64,000 nt of DNA from Diplonema papillatum (lineage: Eukaryota; Euglenozoa; Diplonemea; Diplonemida; Diplonemidae): the NCBI GenBank assembly GCA_030068145.1, contig JAPJBO010000032.1, positions 1 through 64,000 of the forward strand, read 5' to 3'. The notes below the pieces were generated by a model. The model made no database searches and was not told the DNA's origin. It saw only the letters and a program-made list of their open reading frames with translations. Positions 10,302 through 20,195 of this stretch are shown piece by piece. The position numbers and the translations under genes were made by a program. Within the stretch, counting starts at the first letter, position 1. Each line of letters starts with the position of its first letter.

Positions 10302-11999
10302 CATGCGCGGGTCCCTGACTTGTACAGGATACTTTTTGGGGAAGGTATATGTGCATACCCAGATGAGTTCTGGAGGTTCGTATACTCGGAGCTCATACCT
10401 TTCCTCGCCTCCTTTTCAAAGGCTGCTGACAATCGCGCTCCCGGAGCCCGTCTGGATGATTTCCCGACGGGTCTAATAGACTTGAAGGCACTCAGACGCA
10501 TGGCGTTAGATTCAGGATGGGACGTATCTTTCATCGACATGCTGCAAGAGACCGGCGCGTTTTCACAGGCAGTGCTCTCTCGATCTCCGGTTCCCGGTCC
10601 AAAAACCCGGATGCCGGCCGCTTTTATCCATCAGTGCGTTGCCCAGCACGTGGCGCTTCCGCAACATCGTTCAGACCCGGTGCGTGCGGTAGTGTCGCTT
10701 TTCGATGTGCCTAAGAAGGACCCCATGGTACGACGGCTCGTCGTCGACGGTAGACCGGTCAATGACATCATGCATCGTCCGCCCGCCTTCAAGTTGCCTA
10801 GCCCATTGACTCTGTCCCACCTCATCCTTTCGTCAGGATTTAAATGGGCAATCAAGATTGATTTCCGGGGATACTTCCATCAGTTTCCTCTCGACGCCTA
10901 CAATTCCTCCTTTTTTGTGTTTCGCGTGGGGTCGACCTGGTATCGCTGGACCAGAATGCCCATGGGCTGGTCATGGGCACCCTACGTGGCACAGCGGTCC
11001 ACTGAAACCATAATGGGTCCTGGTCTGTTAAATTGTGGCGCGGCGTGCTACGACGATATCATCATTTTAGGGAGGACAGCCATCGAGTGTCAGTCGAACG
11101 CAGCACAATTTCTTGAAAGGTCGGCTCAGGTCAGGGCCGAGATTAACGATGCCAAGAGTATTTTGCAACCAACACAACAGTTGGAATATCTTGGGATCGA
11201 ATGGGACCTTGCAGGCTCCGGCTTTCGCCTGCCTGACCTTTGGCGAGCTGACACCACGGACGCGATAGCAGGGCTGTTGCGGTCCCCGGTGGTTTCGGTC
11301 AGACAGGTATGGTACGTAGTAGGTTGTATTGTCTGGACGTGTTACGCAACGGGGCACTGGTTGTGTCATTATGCCGAGGTGTTGGAGTGGGTGCGAGATC
11401 GTGCAGCTAAGATTGGAAAGGGACAACTAACCTGGTCGTCCCCTCAGTGTCTCCCTCAAGGTTTTCGCAGTGATGTAGCTGTTTTCCTCAGCAGGCTTCG
11501 TGTACCCGACTGGATGCCCCCGAGGTCGAGGCCTCCGGAGGTCTTTGATTGTGTGTTATGGTCGGATGCTAGCAGCGTTGGATGGGGCGTGTGCTACAAC
11601 ACATGCACCACTGCTGGTGCCAGTTGGGGTAGGTGGTCGACGACAGATGGTATCTTCCATCTGGAGCTGCGTGCCGCACTGCGTGCCGTTCGCACCGCCC
11701 GCAGTTTGGGTTGCAGGTCGCCGCTTTTCCTAACTGACAACATGGCCGTATTTCACGTTCTGACAAAGGGACACTCGACGACTCGTTTGGCCAACGCCAT
11801 GTTGAAAGAACACTTTGCTATTTTTCGCTCATTCGCCTTGGGGGCACTAGTGGCTTGGCTTCCCACAGACAGAATGCCCGCTGACTCGTACTCGCGCAGG
11901 GGCACAGTTGGTAGTGATGCCTTTCGAGTCTGCCGAGAAGGTGTGAAGACATGCCCTGGGGGGTTCGCATTGGACCACCATACAGCCGTCCAAGTCTGA
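10302..11999 (+). CDS. Reverse transcriptase-RNase H of the YR retroelement
   Basis: The reading frame is open from about 9210, but similarity to RT starts only after the recombinase stop, and I see no convincing ATG near the junction. RT motifs include VPKKDP..RRLVVDGRPVN, IKIDFRGYFHQ, MPMGWSWAP and the catalytic CYDDI near 11,048. The last ~190 residues are RNase H-like (LWSDASSVGWGV, HLELRAALRAV, LTDNMAV). The order RT then RNH matches DIRS-group elements. Expression probably depends on read-through or coupling from the upstream frame, as is common in this group. Confidence 0.85.
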   Translation, partial: HARVPDLYRILFGEGICAYPDEFWRFVYSELIPFLASFSKAADNRAPGARLDDFPTGLIDLKALRRMALDSGWDVSFIDMLQETGAFSQAVLSRSPVPGPKTRMPAAFIHQCVAQHVALPQHRSDPVRAVVSLFDVPKKDPMVRRLVVDGRPVNDIMHRPPAFKLPSPLTLSHLILSSGFKWAIKIDFRGYFHQFPLDAYNSSFFVFRVGSTWYRWTRMPMGWSWAPYVAQRSTETIMGPGLLNCGAACYDDIIILGRTAIECQSNAAQFLERSAQVRAEINDAKSILQPTQQLEYLGIEWDLAGSGFRLPDLWRADTTDAIAGLLRSPVVSVRQVWYVVGCIVWTCYATGHWLCHYAEVLEWVRDRAAKIGKGQLTWSSPQCLPQGFRSDVAVFLSRLRVPDWMPPRSRPPEVFDCVLWSDASSVGWGVCYNTCTTAGASWGRWSTTDGIFHLELRAALRAVRTARSLGCRSPLFLTDNMAVFHVLTKGHSTTRLANAMLKEHFAIFRSFALGALVAWLPTDRMPADSYSRRGTVGSDAFRVCREGVKTCPGGFALDHHTAVQV

Positions 12000-12022
12000 T
12001 CAAGGAGGCATCGCACAGAGGT

Positions 12023-12050
12023 CCTACTTGTTTGTATCTCCCCCTTCCCC
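12023..12050 (+). repeat. 28 bp core repeat, right copy
   Basis: Identical to the left copy at 8045. It starts the right-end sequence shared with the solo unit and lies 23 bp after the RT-RNase H stop codon. Confidence 0.8.
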
Positions 12051-12272
12051 TTCTGTTGTGATGCGCCGTTTTCGCGGTCTATTCACCCTCCATCACGCAC
12101 TGGCCAGATGCTCGTCTGTTTGTTTCCTTGCGCAAGAAGAAATGTTTCGATGGGTTCCTTTGTTTGTCTTTCCCTTCTTATGCTGTTCTGCGACTGAAGC
12201 CTGAGCCGCAGCAACCTGAGCAACGACAGCAACAACCAAAGACAACGTAACCTCAGGACAGGATGTAGGATT

Positions 12273-12764
<492 letters not shown>

Positions 12765-14155
12765 TGCAGGGGACTAACGGCGGCGTATTCTAGCGACTGC
12801 AAGCCGATTCTGGACCAGTGGCAAGTTTGCTATGATGAAAAAAAGACAGAGTACATAGCGAACCTACACGCTGGGTAAACTTACGGCTAGGTTTACCGAC
12901 AACCCCCGAGTTGCGCTGCTTTGGCTTTATTCCGCACCGAGCAAGCTTACCCGCATCCGGCTGCGCACGGTATGTGAGAGGCAGGTGCACGAAAAGATGG
13001 CGCTGCCCACAATGAGAAGATGACAGCGTGCGGCTAAGACACGGTCGCCGGCGCCTGCAACAGCGTTCGAGACTCGACTCGGGCTCCGTTTCGCGCGGCC
13101 GGACGAACAAAGCGGCGCATGTCCGCACATTGGTACCGTAGTTCGCTTGCGCCCCTCAATCACCCAGTTCCGAAGTCTTCATGAGAAGTAGTTTCTTTGT
13201 CGACTGGTTGCGTCTCGTGCCTGGGCAGGCAGCATCGGGCCAGGACACACATGTTGTAAAAGGACGAATTCCCGCCGTCTCGGTCCGAGTCGTTTTCAAT
13301 CCAAGGGGAAGGCCAGGTCGCCTCGGCCATCGTTCCCTCGGGCACCACTGAGTGGCGTAGCCACATTGCAGGCTACTGCCCGCAATGTGCAAACCCTGCC
13401 TTCTTGCTGGAGGGGCCAGCAGGCCGCCCACAATAGAGAAGATCAGGGCGTGGACAAGACACGGCCGCTGCCGTCTGCAAAAAAGGTGCACATGACTCTA
13501 GCTCCGAATCGTGCGTCTGCGAGGCACGGATAGCCTCCCCGGGGTGGGCCGTTGCTATCATCTACCAGTCTAGCCCTCTGCACCCGGTGCCTCATGTGTG
13601 AACCACTCATGCGGGTTCAGCACCTTTCCTCTTGGATCTCAGTGCACGAGTTATTCGCTCTATCACACCTTCCAGCATCGTATCAGGCCAACAGTGTCTT
13701 TGTGCCAACCTTTTTACATCTTTGACCCCCAGGAGGTTGGGTACATGACTACATGGTTTGGTGTCCAGATGCGAAAACGTCTCTGAGGATAGCATCTGGG
13801 CCCTCTCGGTAGAAAAGCGATCTGTCTGAAGCAGGTGCAGCAGTGTTAAACTTCTTTCGCTCAGGTCGGCCTACGAGAAGGCAGTGACCTGTAGTTCTGC
13901 TTTGTTCCTCTAAAGTGCAACGAGCGCTGACGACGTGTTGCGGAATTGAGCACGTACCATACCAAGTAAAGGGGGGGCGTTGGGGTATTATCACGGTGCG
14001 CGTACCGGTTGAATACGCCACGCCTCGGCCTTATCTTTCTTGCACACACTTAGATTCAACCCCCCCCCCCCCCCCCCCTGGAGCCTAGAAACCCCGCTGG
14101 GAACAGAAGAAACCAAAAATCACGAACACACGCACACAACGACAAAGGGGCCCGA
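12765..14155. other. Intergenic, no gene recognised
   Basis: I see only short frames without codon bias. A run of 18 C lies at about 14,060-14,079, just before the next ORF. Confidence 0.6.
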
Positions 14156-14797
14156 ATGCGAGTCTTCCAGCCGATGCCAATGGCGCCTTCGTGCGTCCCA
14201 GCGGGTCCCGTGTACGCCAACGGCTGGTCTGCCCCGGCGCAGTACAGCGCGCTGCTGGCGATGGGCTTGGCGCCCAGCATGCACGCGGAGTGCATGGAGG
14301 CGTGGGCGACCGAGTCGATCGCGACGGCGGCGTCCGGGGCGCCGACGGCCGCTTCGGCGGCGGGGCTCGTGCGGAAGCTCCGGAAGAGGCGGCCGGGGAA
14401 GAAGAGGAGGACGGCGGCCCTGCAGGCGGGGTGCGCGGCGGCGCTGGTCGTGGCCACGCTGTCGCAGCGGTGCGTCGAGATAGCGACGATGCTCGCCTCC
14501 GGTGACGCCGCCGCGGTGCTGGCCAACCTGCGCACGCACCTGGGCACGGTGGCGTTCACCAACGTCATGCTCGACGTCATCCACGAGGACCGGGTGCCAG
14601 CCGCAGTCGCCGCCCGGACAGTCTCCTTGATCGAGACGGTCAGCGACCCCAACCCCGACTGCGTTCTGAACCTTTTTGTCCTCAAGTACGTCGTCATGCA
14701 GCACGTGTCCGGCTTCACCAACGGCGAGCAAGCGCCGTCGCGGGCGCTGTCGGAATTCTACTCGCTGGCCTTCAACGAAGAAGGCGAGTCCAGATGA
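14156..14797 (+). CDS. Orphan GC-rich protein, function unknown
   Basis: 213 residues from ATG 14156. Codon use is strongly GC3-rich, like the supported host genes, and base composition drops sharply on both sides, which argues for a real exon. The N-terminal ~70 residues are Ala/Pro-rich. A basic patch (RKLRKRRPGKKRR) follows at about 75-88. The C-terminal half looks helical (VLANLRTHLGTVAFTNVMLD, then SLIETVSDPNPDCVLNLFVL) with heat-repeat-like spacing. I recognise no family. It may be a fragment of a spliced gene. Two tandem copies of a dispersed repeat begin 30 bp after the stop. Confidence 0.5.
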   Translation: MRVFQPMPMAPSCVPAGPVYANGWSAPAQYSALLAMGLAPSMHAECMEAWATESIATAASGAPTAASAAGLVRKLRKRRPGKKRRTAALQAGCAAALVVATLSQRCVEIATMLASGDAAAVLANLRTHLGTVAFTNVMLDVIHEDRVPAAVAARTVSLIETVSDPNPDCVLNLFVLKYVVMQHVSGFTNGEQAPSRALSEFYSLAFNEEGESR

Positions 14798-14823
14798 TAA
14801 GAAGGAACAAACCCCTCCCCCGC

Positions 14824-14974
14824 AGCGCCCGACAAACCAGACTCGCTGTCCTGTCTGCAGACACTCATGTTGTGCGCTGATGTATGTGTCCGTGGCGTAA
14901 ACGACCGAAACACGGCGCAGACAGGACCATGTGTGGTGTTGAGCACATCCCGGGCACGTTCTCGCAACTCCCCC
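14824..14974 (+). repeat. Dispersed repeat family 1, copy a
   Basis: A ~150 bp unit containing GTCCTGTCTGC (14848-14858) and, 58 bp later, its exact complement GCAGACAGGAC (14917-14927). Related copies occur at 14977, 37300, 39930, 48822 and 61615. Confidence 0.8.
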
Positions 14975-15150
14975 CGCAGCCCCCGACAAATCAGACTCAC
15001 ACCGCTGTCCTGTCTGCAGACACTCGGGTGTTCTGCGCCGATGCTGATCCGCCTTATGTGTCCGTGGCTTAAACGACCGAAACACGGCGCAGACGGGACC
15101 ATGTGCGGTGTCGAGCACATATCTACCCCAAGCACCTTCTTGCAACTCCC
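14975..15150 (+). repeat. Dispersed repeat family 1, copy b (tandem with a)
   Basis: Follows copy a head to tail. Arms are at 15007-15017 and 15089-15099. The single difference in the right arm changes an A-T pair to G-T, which keeps the stem. Confidence 0.8.
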
Positions 15151-16220
15151 CCCGCGGCGGCGCCACTCTGATCCACCCGTCCCGAGACTCTTCTCCGACT
15201 GCGGCGTGTTTCTGCTGAGAAGCCAACCCGGCGGGTACCAGCGACCGCGTTGTGCTTTCGTGCGCCAATCGCGGCATCCCGCACCCGTCTCCGCGAACGA
15301 CGAGTCGTCGGAGGTCGCGGCGTTGAAAAAAAAGGGAGGGGGACATCGGGTTATATCATAGTTCACAACCAGTTTTTTTTTACCCTCCAAATTGTTATCT
15401 CTCAAGCAAAGGCGACAGCACAGGGCGGATTGAACCCGAGACAGGAAACGAAATAACGTAGAAAGTAAGGCAAGCGTCAATCCCGGCTGATCGTCGAGAT
15501 CCTACCAGAAACCCAGCGGCAAGACACAGCACCACGTACTTGTCATACGTATGACAAGTACATATGACAAGTACATGTACTTGTCATATTATGACAAGTA
15601 CTATGACAAGCATGTACTTGTCATATGACAAGTACATACTTGTCATATGACAAGTACCTACTCGGCATATGACAAGTTTTGTGAAGGAATTACTCTACTC
15701 TCGCATACAATTGGCTGAGAAAAGGATGGTATACAACCCAATACTCGCAAACGGTATTAATTCGAGCGACAACTGACGGATCAAGCTCTGTGACAGAAGA
15801 AACAAAGACGGAAAGCTCTCCCAGTCCCTGCACCTAGGTCCCAAAGGAGTTTGCGCGAGATGGCTATGCTCTGCGGTGCGAAATGGAAGAAAGGAATTGG
15901 ACACAGACAGACCAACTGCCGTGTCCGGCCAACCAAACCCTGCTTGCAGACATCACCATTGCCAAGATAAGCAACAACCACACGCCCCTCACCATAAGCG
16001 CAAACCCGCACACCTGGACAAGACAAAAACGAGAACAAGAAGTCCGCGACATGGGAAGCGATGGGCATCCCACACTTCCCGACAAACATTCGACGCGACA
16101 TGCTATCCTTCGAACTCCAGACCAAACATGTTGATTTTCAACTGAAACCTCTCCGTCCGCCGCCTATTCCACCAGTTCCAGAAGTTCTGACGAACGACGC
16201 AATACACTTGTGTAAGTGTA
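15151..16220. other. Intergenic, palindrome array and no gene
   Basis: Apart from the palindrome array listed separately I see no coding signal. The segment 15,300-15,480 is AT-richer with homopolymers. Confidence 0.5.
15535..15677. repeat. Array of short palindromes built on ACTTGTCAT / ATGACAAGT
   Basis: About eleven 9 bp half-sites, four ACTTGTCAT-type and seven ATGACAAGT-type, packed in 143 bp. Several are abutted as full palindromes around TCATATGA. Spacing is irregular, so this is not a simple tandem repeat. Confidence 0.85.
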
Positions 16221-16673
16221 TTGCTCGTGCTAACGACCAGGTCACCCAAAAGTTGGACTCGACTTCGCAACGTGGGCTTTAGTGAGCACAGCGGCAAAAA
16301 GACAGGGTGGGGCCAGAAGTATTTTGATAGCCCGCAAGACGAGGGGGCGATTCTGAAGGCGTGTGTTTGTAGGGAAACAGGGAAACACCGTGGCGTGTTT
16401 GCTGCAGCAGAGGACAGTACCGAGGAAGCAGTCTTTTGTTGCATGTGCCGAAAGACTGGCTTTTCCAGCATCAGGGGTTTGTATGCACAATATGACGCCT
16501 ACCATCGGCCTCCATACACGCGAGTCAAGCAGAACTGCCCGTTCTGCAATAAGCATGTCGGGACACTTGGCTTTAGGCAACACTTACTGTATGTGCATCC
16601 AAAGAAGCTGATAAGAAAACCTGTCCTCTGTGCCTCCAACCTTTTGTTCTCGAAGGGAACGGAAACGGTGTAA
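16221..16673 (+). pseudogene. C2H2-like zinc-finger fragment
   Basis: An open frame of 150 codons without a clear ATG start. It contains CPFC...HLLYVH, a C-x2-C-x11-H-x4-H finger, at about residues 107-127. It is preceded by a second Cys-x2-Cys/His cluster (CCMCRKTGF...H) at about 73-95. Codon use is not GC3-rich like the host genes. It could be an exon or a leftover of a transposon-borne DNA-binding protein. No partner exon is identified. Confidence 0.35.
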
Positions 16674-16790
16674 TGCCCTTATATCCCACTCAAAACAAAT
16701 TTGTGCCCTTATATCCCACTTCAAACAAATTTTGTGCCCTTATATCCCAAACTGGGATATAAGGGCACAAATTTGTTTTGACAAATTTGA
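16674..16790. repeat. Palindromic tail, copy 1
   Basis: Three direct copies of GTGCCCTTATATCCCA are followed by an inverted copy centred near 16,752, making a hairpin-forming tail to the minus-strand tRNA-like sequence at 16,815-16,893. Confidence 0.8.
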
Positions 16791-16814
16791 ATCGAGGAAA
16801 ATGCTGGAAAACTT

Positions 16815-16893
16815 GCCGAGGAGGGGATTGAACCCCCGACCACTCACCTTGAAACCCAAGGGTGGTTGGCTCGACCATCCGGATACCTACGGC
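16815..16893 (-). other. tRNA-like sequence (probable SINE head)
   Basis: The reverse complement shows an A-box-like TGGTCGAGCC and a perfect B box GGTTCAATCCC inside a 5 bp T-arm. The acceptor and D stems do not close well and the anticodon loop lacks the conserved U33, so I do not call a functional tRNA. On its strand it is followed by the ATATCCC palindromic tail. Confidence 0.5.
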
Positions 16894-17485
16894 GAAAAAA
16901 AAAGCTTTTTCGTCCAGCCGGGTCCCGACGCTGGACTCCCTGTAACGGGCCTGTGCACCCCTGCCAGGCGGCCTTGTTTAAACCCTGACCTTGAGTCAGC
17001 TCTCGGTTGATGGACTTCATCCCGCGTGTCAGTCGTGCTGACTCGCAGCATAGCTGGACAAGCGAAAACTTTGACCACGTGTCAGTCTCGTGCGTACTCG
17101 CAGCGAACGAAGGAGGAGAGCGGGCGCGTGCGCTTTGACTCAAAGTTTGGGTGCTCAGACAGGAACAGCAGCGAAAGGTGGCGTTGCCATTCCACGCTGA
17201 CATTGGCAGTGACATGGAGACATCACGTGTCGCGAGTTGACGCCCTTATTTCCATTTCCCCTCCGTTCAGTTCCGGGAGTAGGGGAGGGCGGGCAAAGTA
17301 AACAGCTCACTGAACCCCCCCACCAACGTGAGACCGTAAAAGCAAAGAACGAAACCGAACACGAAAACAAACAACGCGCCAAGGATGGCGACGGGGAGGC
17401 ACAAGGAACCACCTCACCTGTTCTCAAGAACTAACTCGAGACAGGTATCCACCGTACCGAGAACCGATAACCGATAACCTGGAAT

Positions 17486-17562
17486 TTTTGGACGTTGTGG
17501 CCGAGTCAAAGCACGCACGCCACCGGCACCACAGGTGGCCGGTTCGGTTCCCTCAAAAGACT
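17486..17562 (+). other. tRNA-like sequence (second probable SINE head)
   Basis: It has an A box (TGGCCGAGTCAAAG, as in Leu/Ser tRNAs) and a B box (GGTTCGGTTCC). Stems are degenerate. It is followed on the + strand by the same palindromic tail as the copy at 16,815, in opposite orientation. Confidence 0.5.
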
Positions 17563-17572
17563 TTTTACACGA

Positions 17573-17713
17573 CCAAACAAATTTTGTGCCCTTATATCCC
17601 ACTTCAAACAAATTTTGTGCCCTTATATCCCAATCTGGGATATAAGGGCACAAAATTTGTTTGAAGTGGGATATAAGGGCACAAATTTGTTTGGGGTGGG
17701 ATATAAGGGAAAT
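17573..17713. repeat. Long near-perfect hairpin (palindromic tail, copy 2)
   Basis: Arms at 17,573-17,632 and 17,636-17,694 are almost fully complementary with a 3 nt loop. Each arm holds two copies of GTGCCCTTATATCCCA or its complement. Confidence 0.85.
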
Positions 17714-19185
17714 TTACCGAACGGAAACACATCTTCCGTTCTTTCCTCGTTTCGTGGTGCCACTATCTTTATGGGATCCTCGGGTGAACTAGCCCTTGAT
17801 AAAAGCTTGCCTGTAGACACGCAATTCCTTTCTTCCATTTGCACCGCAGATCTCACACAAACCCCGTTGGGACCTAGGTGCAGGGAGAGCTTTCCGTCTT
17901 TGCCCCAGACGTTTCAAGGTCTGAGGGGACTCCGCGCGCATGAGAGACGTTGCCACCTCGCGGGTGTGAGATTCTGATCCGCGTCGTTTGAGCCTCATCG
18001 GATTCTTGATTGCTGGCTGGTCTATGTTTCACTCCGCACCCGTTTACCCTGACTAATGGGAAAAACTCGAAGTGTCTGTACGAGTGAACGCACACTAACA
18101 TGAGAGGATGGAGGCACGTATATGCCGCCTGGCCCTGTGCTAGACGTAGTTTGAGGTTGTACTTATTTCCGAACAACCTACCACGAGCTTATCCACCCAC
18201 ACCCCCATTTTTCCCCTTTCTTTTTATTTACTTTTTCCCGCCCGATGTCGCTGATGACTAACGGACCGTCGGACCCGTCCCAACGGGGGTGCTTATGGAA
18301 GCTGCAATGAAGGCTTAGACCGGTACGGGCTACATGGCAACCCCTGCTCAACATGTAGAACGTGGGGGGCCCTTGATCACATTCATTCCGGGTGTGGTCG
18401 TGGTGTCGGTCGCAATAGTCGCTTTGCTAGCCAAAGAGAGAGATAGAGAGAAAAAGAGCGCCAGAGAGAAAAGAAAAGATAACGTTATCTTCCGGAAAAG
18501 AAGGGTTACGCGAACCCCCGAAAAAATAATTACCACCTAAAAGAAATAAACAGAAAAAAATAAAAACTCAAACCGACGTTGACCCCCAAAACCTCTTTCA
18601 ACCTTTCCAACACCCTTCAAGCTAAACCATTATACAACGACCCCCCCCTTCCCGATGGCCTGCGGTCTTTTTGATTGGATGGCAAAGTTGCGCTGTCGAA
18701 AGCTGCCGATCTCGTTGCACACAGCTTTCTTCTGTCTATAGGCAATACGATGCAGTCGCAGGGGCAGGGTGAACCTGGCTCAAAGTCTAAACACTGATCA
18801 CAAAGCACGTACGAAGCGGCACCCCACAAACAAACAAAAAGGTCGAAAGACAAATCTGTACGCCCATCCGGGACCGTCGGAAAAATAAAATCTAGCACAC
18901 TCCAGAAAATGAAACGGACACTCCTCTAAATTTAGCTGGGCTCCCGCTGGATTTCTTACCGGCTTTTTCTTTTACCGACAGCTGTCGAACACCGGTCCAG
19001 GCTTCGGCTCTACATTCTATACTTTTCCTGCGTTGAGTGCGTATGTTATTCATTCGAGCAAGTAGCGTCTTGCCCTCAGTCCACGCCTTTTAGGTGTGGA
19101 CTGGAGATGAGGGATTGCCTATACAGGTCTTTGCTTCTTTAGAAACCTCAAAATATAAAACTCTTGGGTGTACCTGATACACTGA
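17714..19185. other. Intergenic, no gene recognised
   Basis: Short frames only. 18,420-18,560 is purine-rich low complexity. Confidence 0.5.
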
Positions 19186-19391
19186 ACTGGGATCGTGTCA
19201 GTTAGACTTTGGCGGACAACGTCCGGCATGGGGTGGGGGGGCGAGGGGCGTCGGCCACCGTAGCCTGTAGGACAAAGCCACGGTTTGCCATGCCGTCATC
19301 TGTCCGTCAAAAAATATAAGGGTGGGGGAGGGGCGGGTTCTCCGCTATGCCGGCAAGTGTCCGCCAAAAGTCTAACTGACACGTTCCCACT
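19186..19391. mobile_element. MITE-like element with ~40 bp terminal inverted repeats
   Basis: The left end GGGATCGTGTCAGTTAGACT (19,189) is matched by the complement of the right end, GGGAACGTGTCAGTTAGACT, ending at 19,388. Similarity continues inward to about 40 bp. The ~205 bp body has no ORF. One related end recurs at 39,066-39,095. Confidence 0.75.
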
Positions 19392-20027
19392 TGTCCGCAA
19401 CAACGTAAATTTGTGAACACGCCGAATGACAAAAGACTACGCGTTGAGCTTATCCGCACCGTCTACGACCTTCTCACCACCTGAGGAAAAGAAAGAAAGT
19501 AGCACGAAGAAATGAACGGGTGGAAGAGCGTCTGCCTACTACCCCAAACTAGCTGAAGCAGAAAAGAAGTGACAATGGCCCCAGCCTGACCGGCATCAAA
19601 AGCTGTTCTGTTCCATTTTCGGCCCAGTGAGTCGCTGTGTGCGCTCAAGAACTTTCAGATAGGTGAAGGATACCCTGGCTTTTCAAGCTGCTATGAGCAC
19701 ACCATGAGCGCACAACGGTACTTGAACCAGAGTGGATCGAGGACAATCTGGTGAATCAGAGATTCTCCGATGTCAGAGATATGCCCAGATTGATGCATTT
19801 GACGATTCCATTCTTCAGCTTTAGAGGCTGTCCTCGATTATACCTCTGCGCCAGACAAGCTTTCTGCTTTAGAGTATCAGGTGAGGTTGCCAGTTGCGAT
19901 ATTTATGGATGATTCACGGGGCGGGGCACTTTTCCCTCTCTCCGCCCCCTCGCGTCCACAACAACACCGGTCCCCTGAATCGGCGCGTCCCCCAAAATGG
20001 AGATTAATCAGCAGCGCAAGGGTTGTG

Positions 20028-20195
20028 TAAAGGGGGGGGTCGAATAATAACACTGTGTTATTATTCGATTTATCGAATAATAACGCTAATAACAAAAGTT
20101 CCGGGTAGCCGAACAGTAGCAGGATCAAATAGTGGTAGTGTTTTTAGACAACCAGACGTGTGTCAAATAACTGTTTTATTCGACCCCCCCCTTTA
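20028..20195. mobile_element. MITE with TA target duplication
   Basis: A 168 bp unit that begins TAAAG, has eight G and continues TCGAATAATAACA. It ends with the near-complement TGTTTTATTCGA, eight C and CTTTA. TA at both ends fits a Tc1/mariner-type target duplication. A second internal hairpin lies at 20,041-20,067. Confidence 0.75.

Noticed and set aside
15400-15445. Minus-strand tRNA suggested by GGGTTCAATCC
   Set aside because: B-box match only, with no A box at the right spacing and no acceptor stem.
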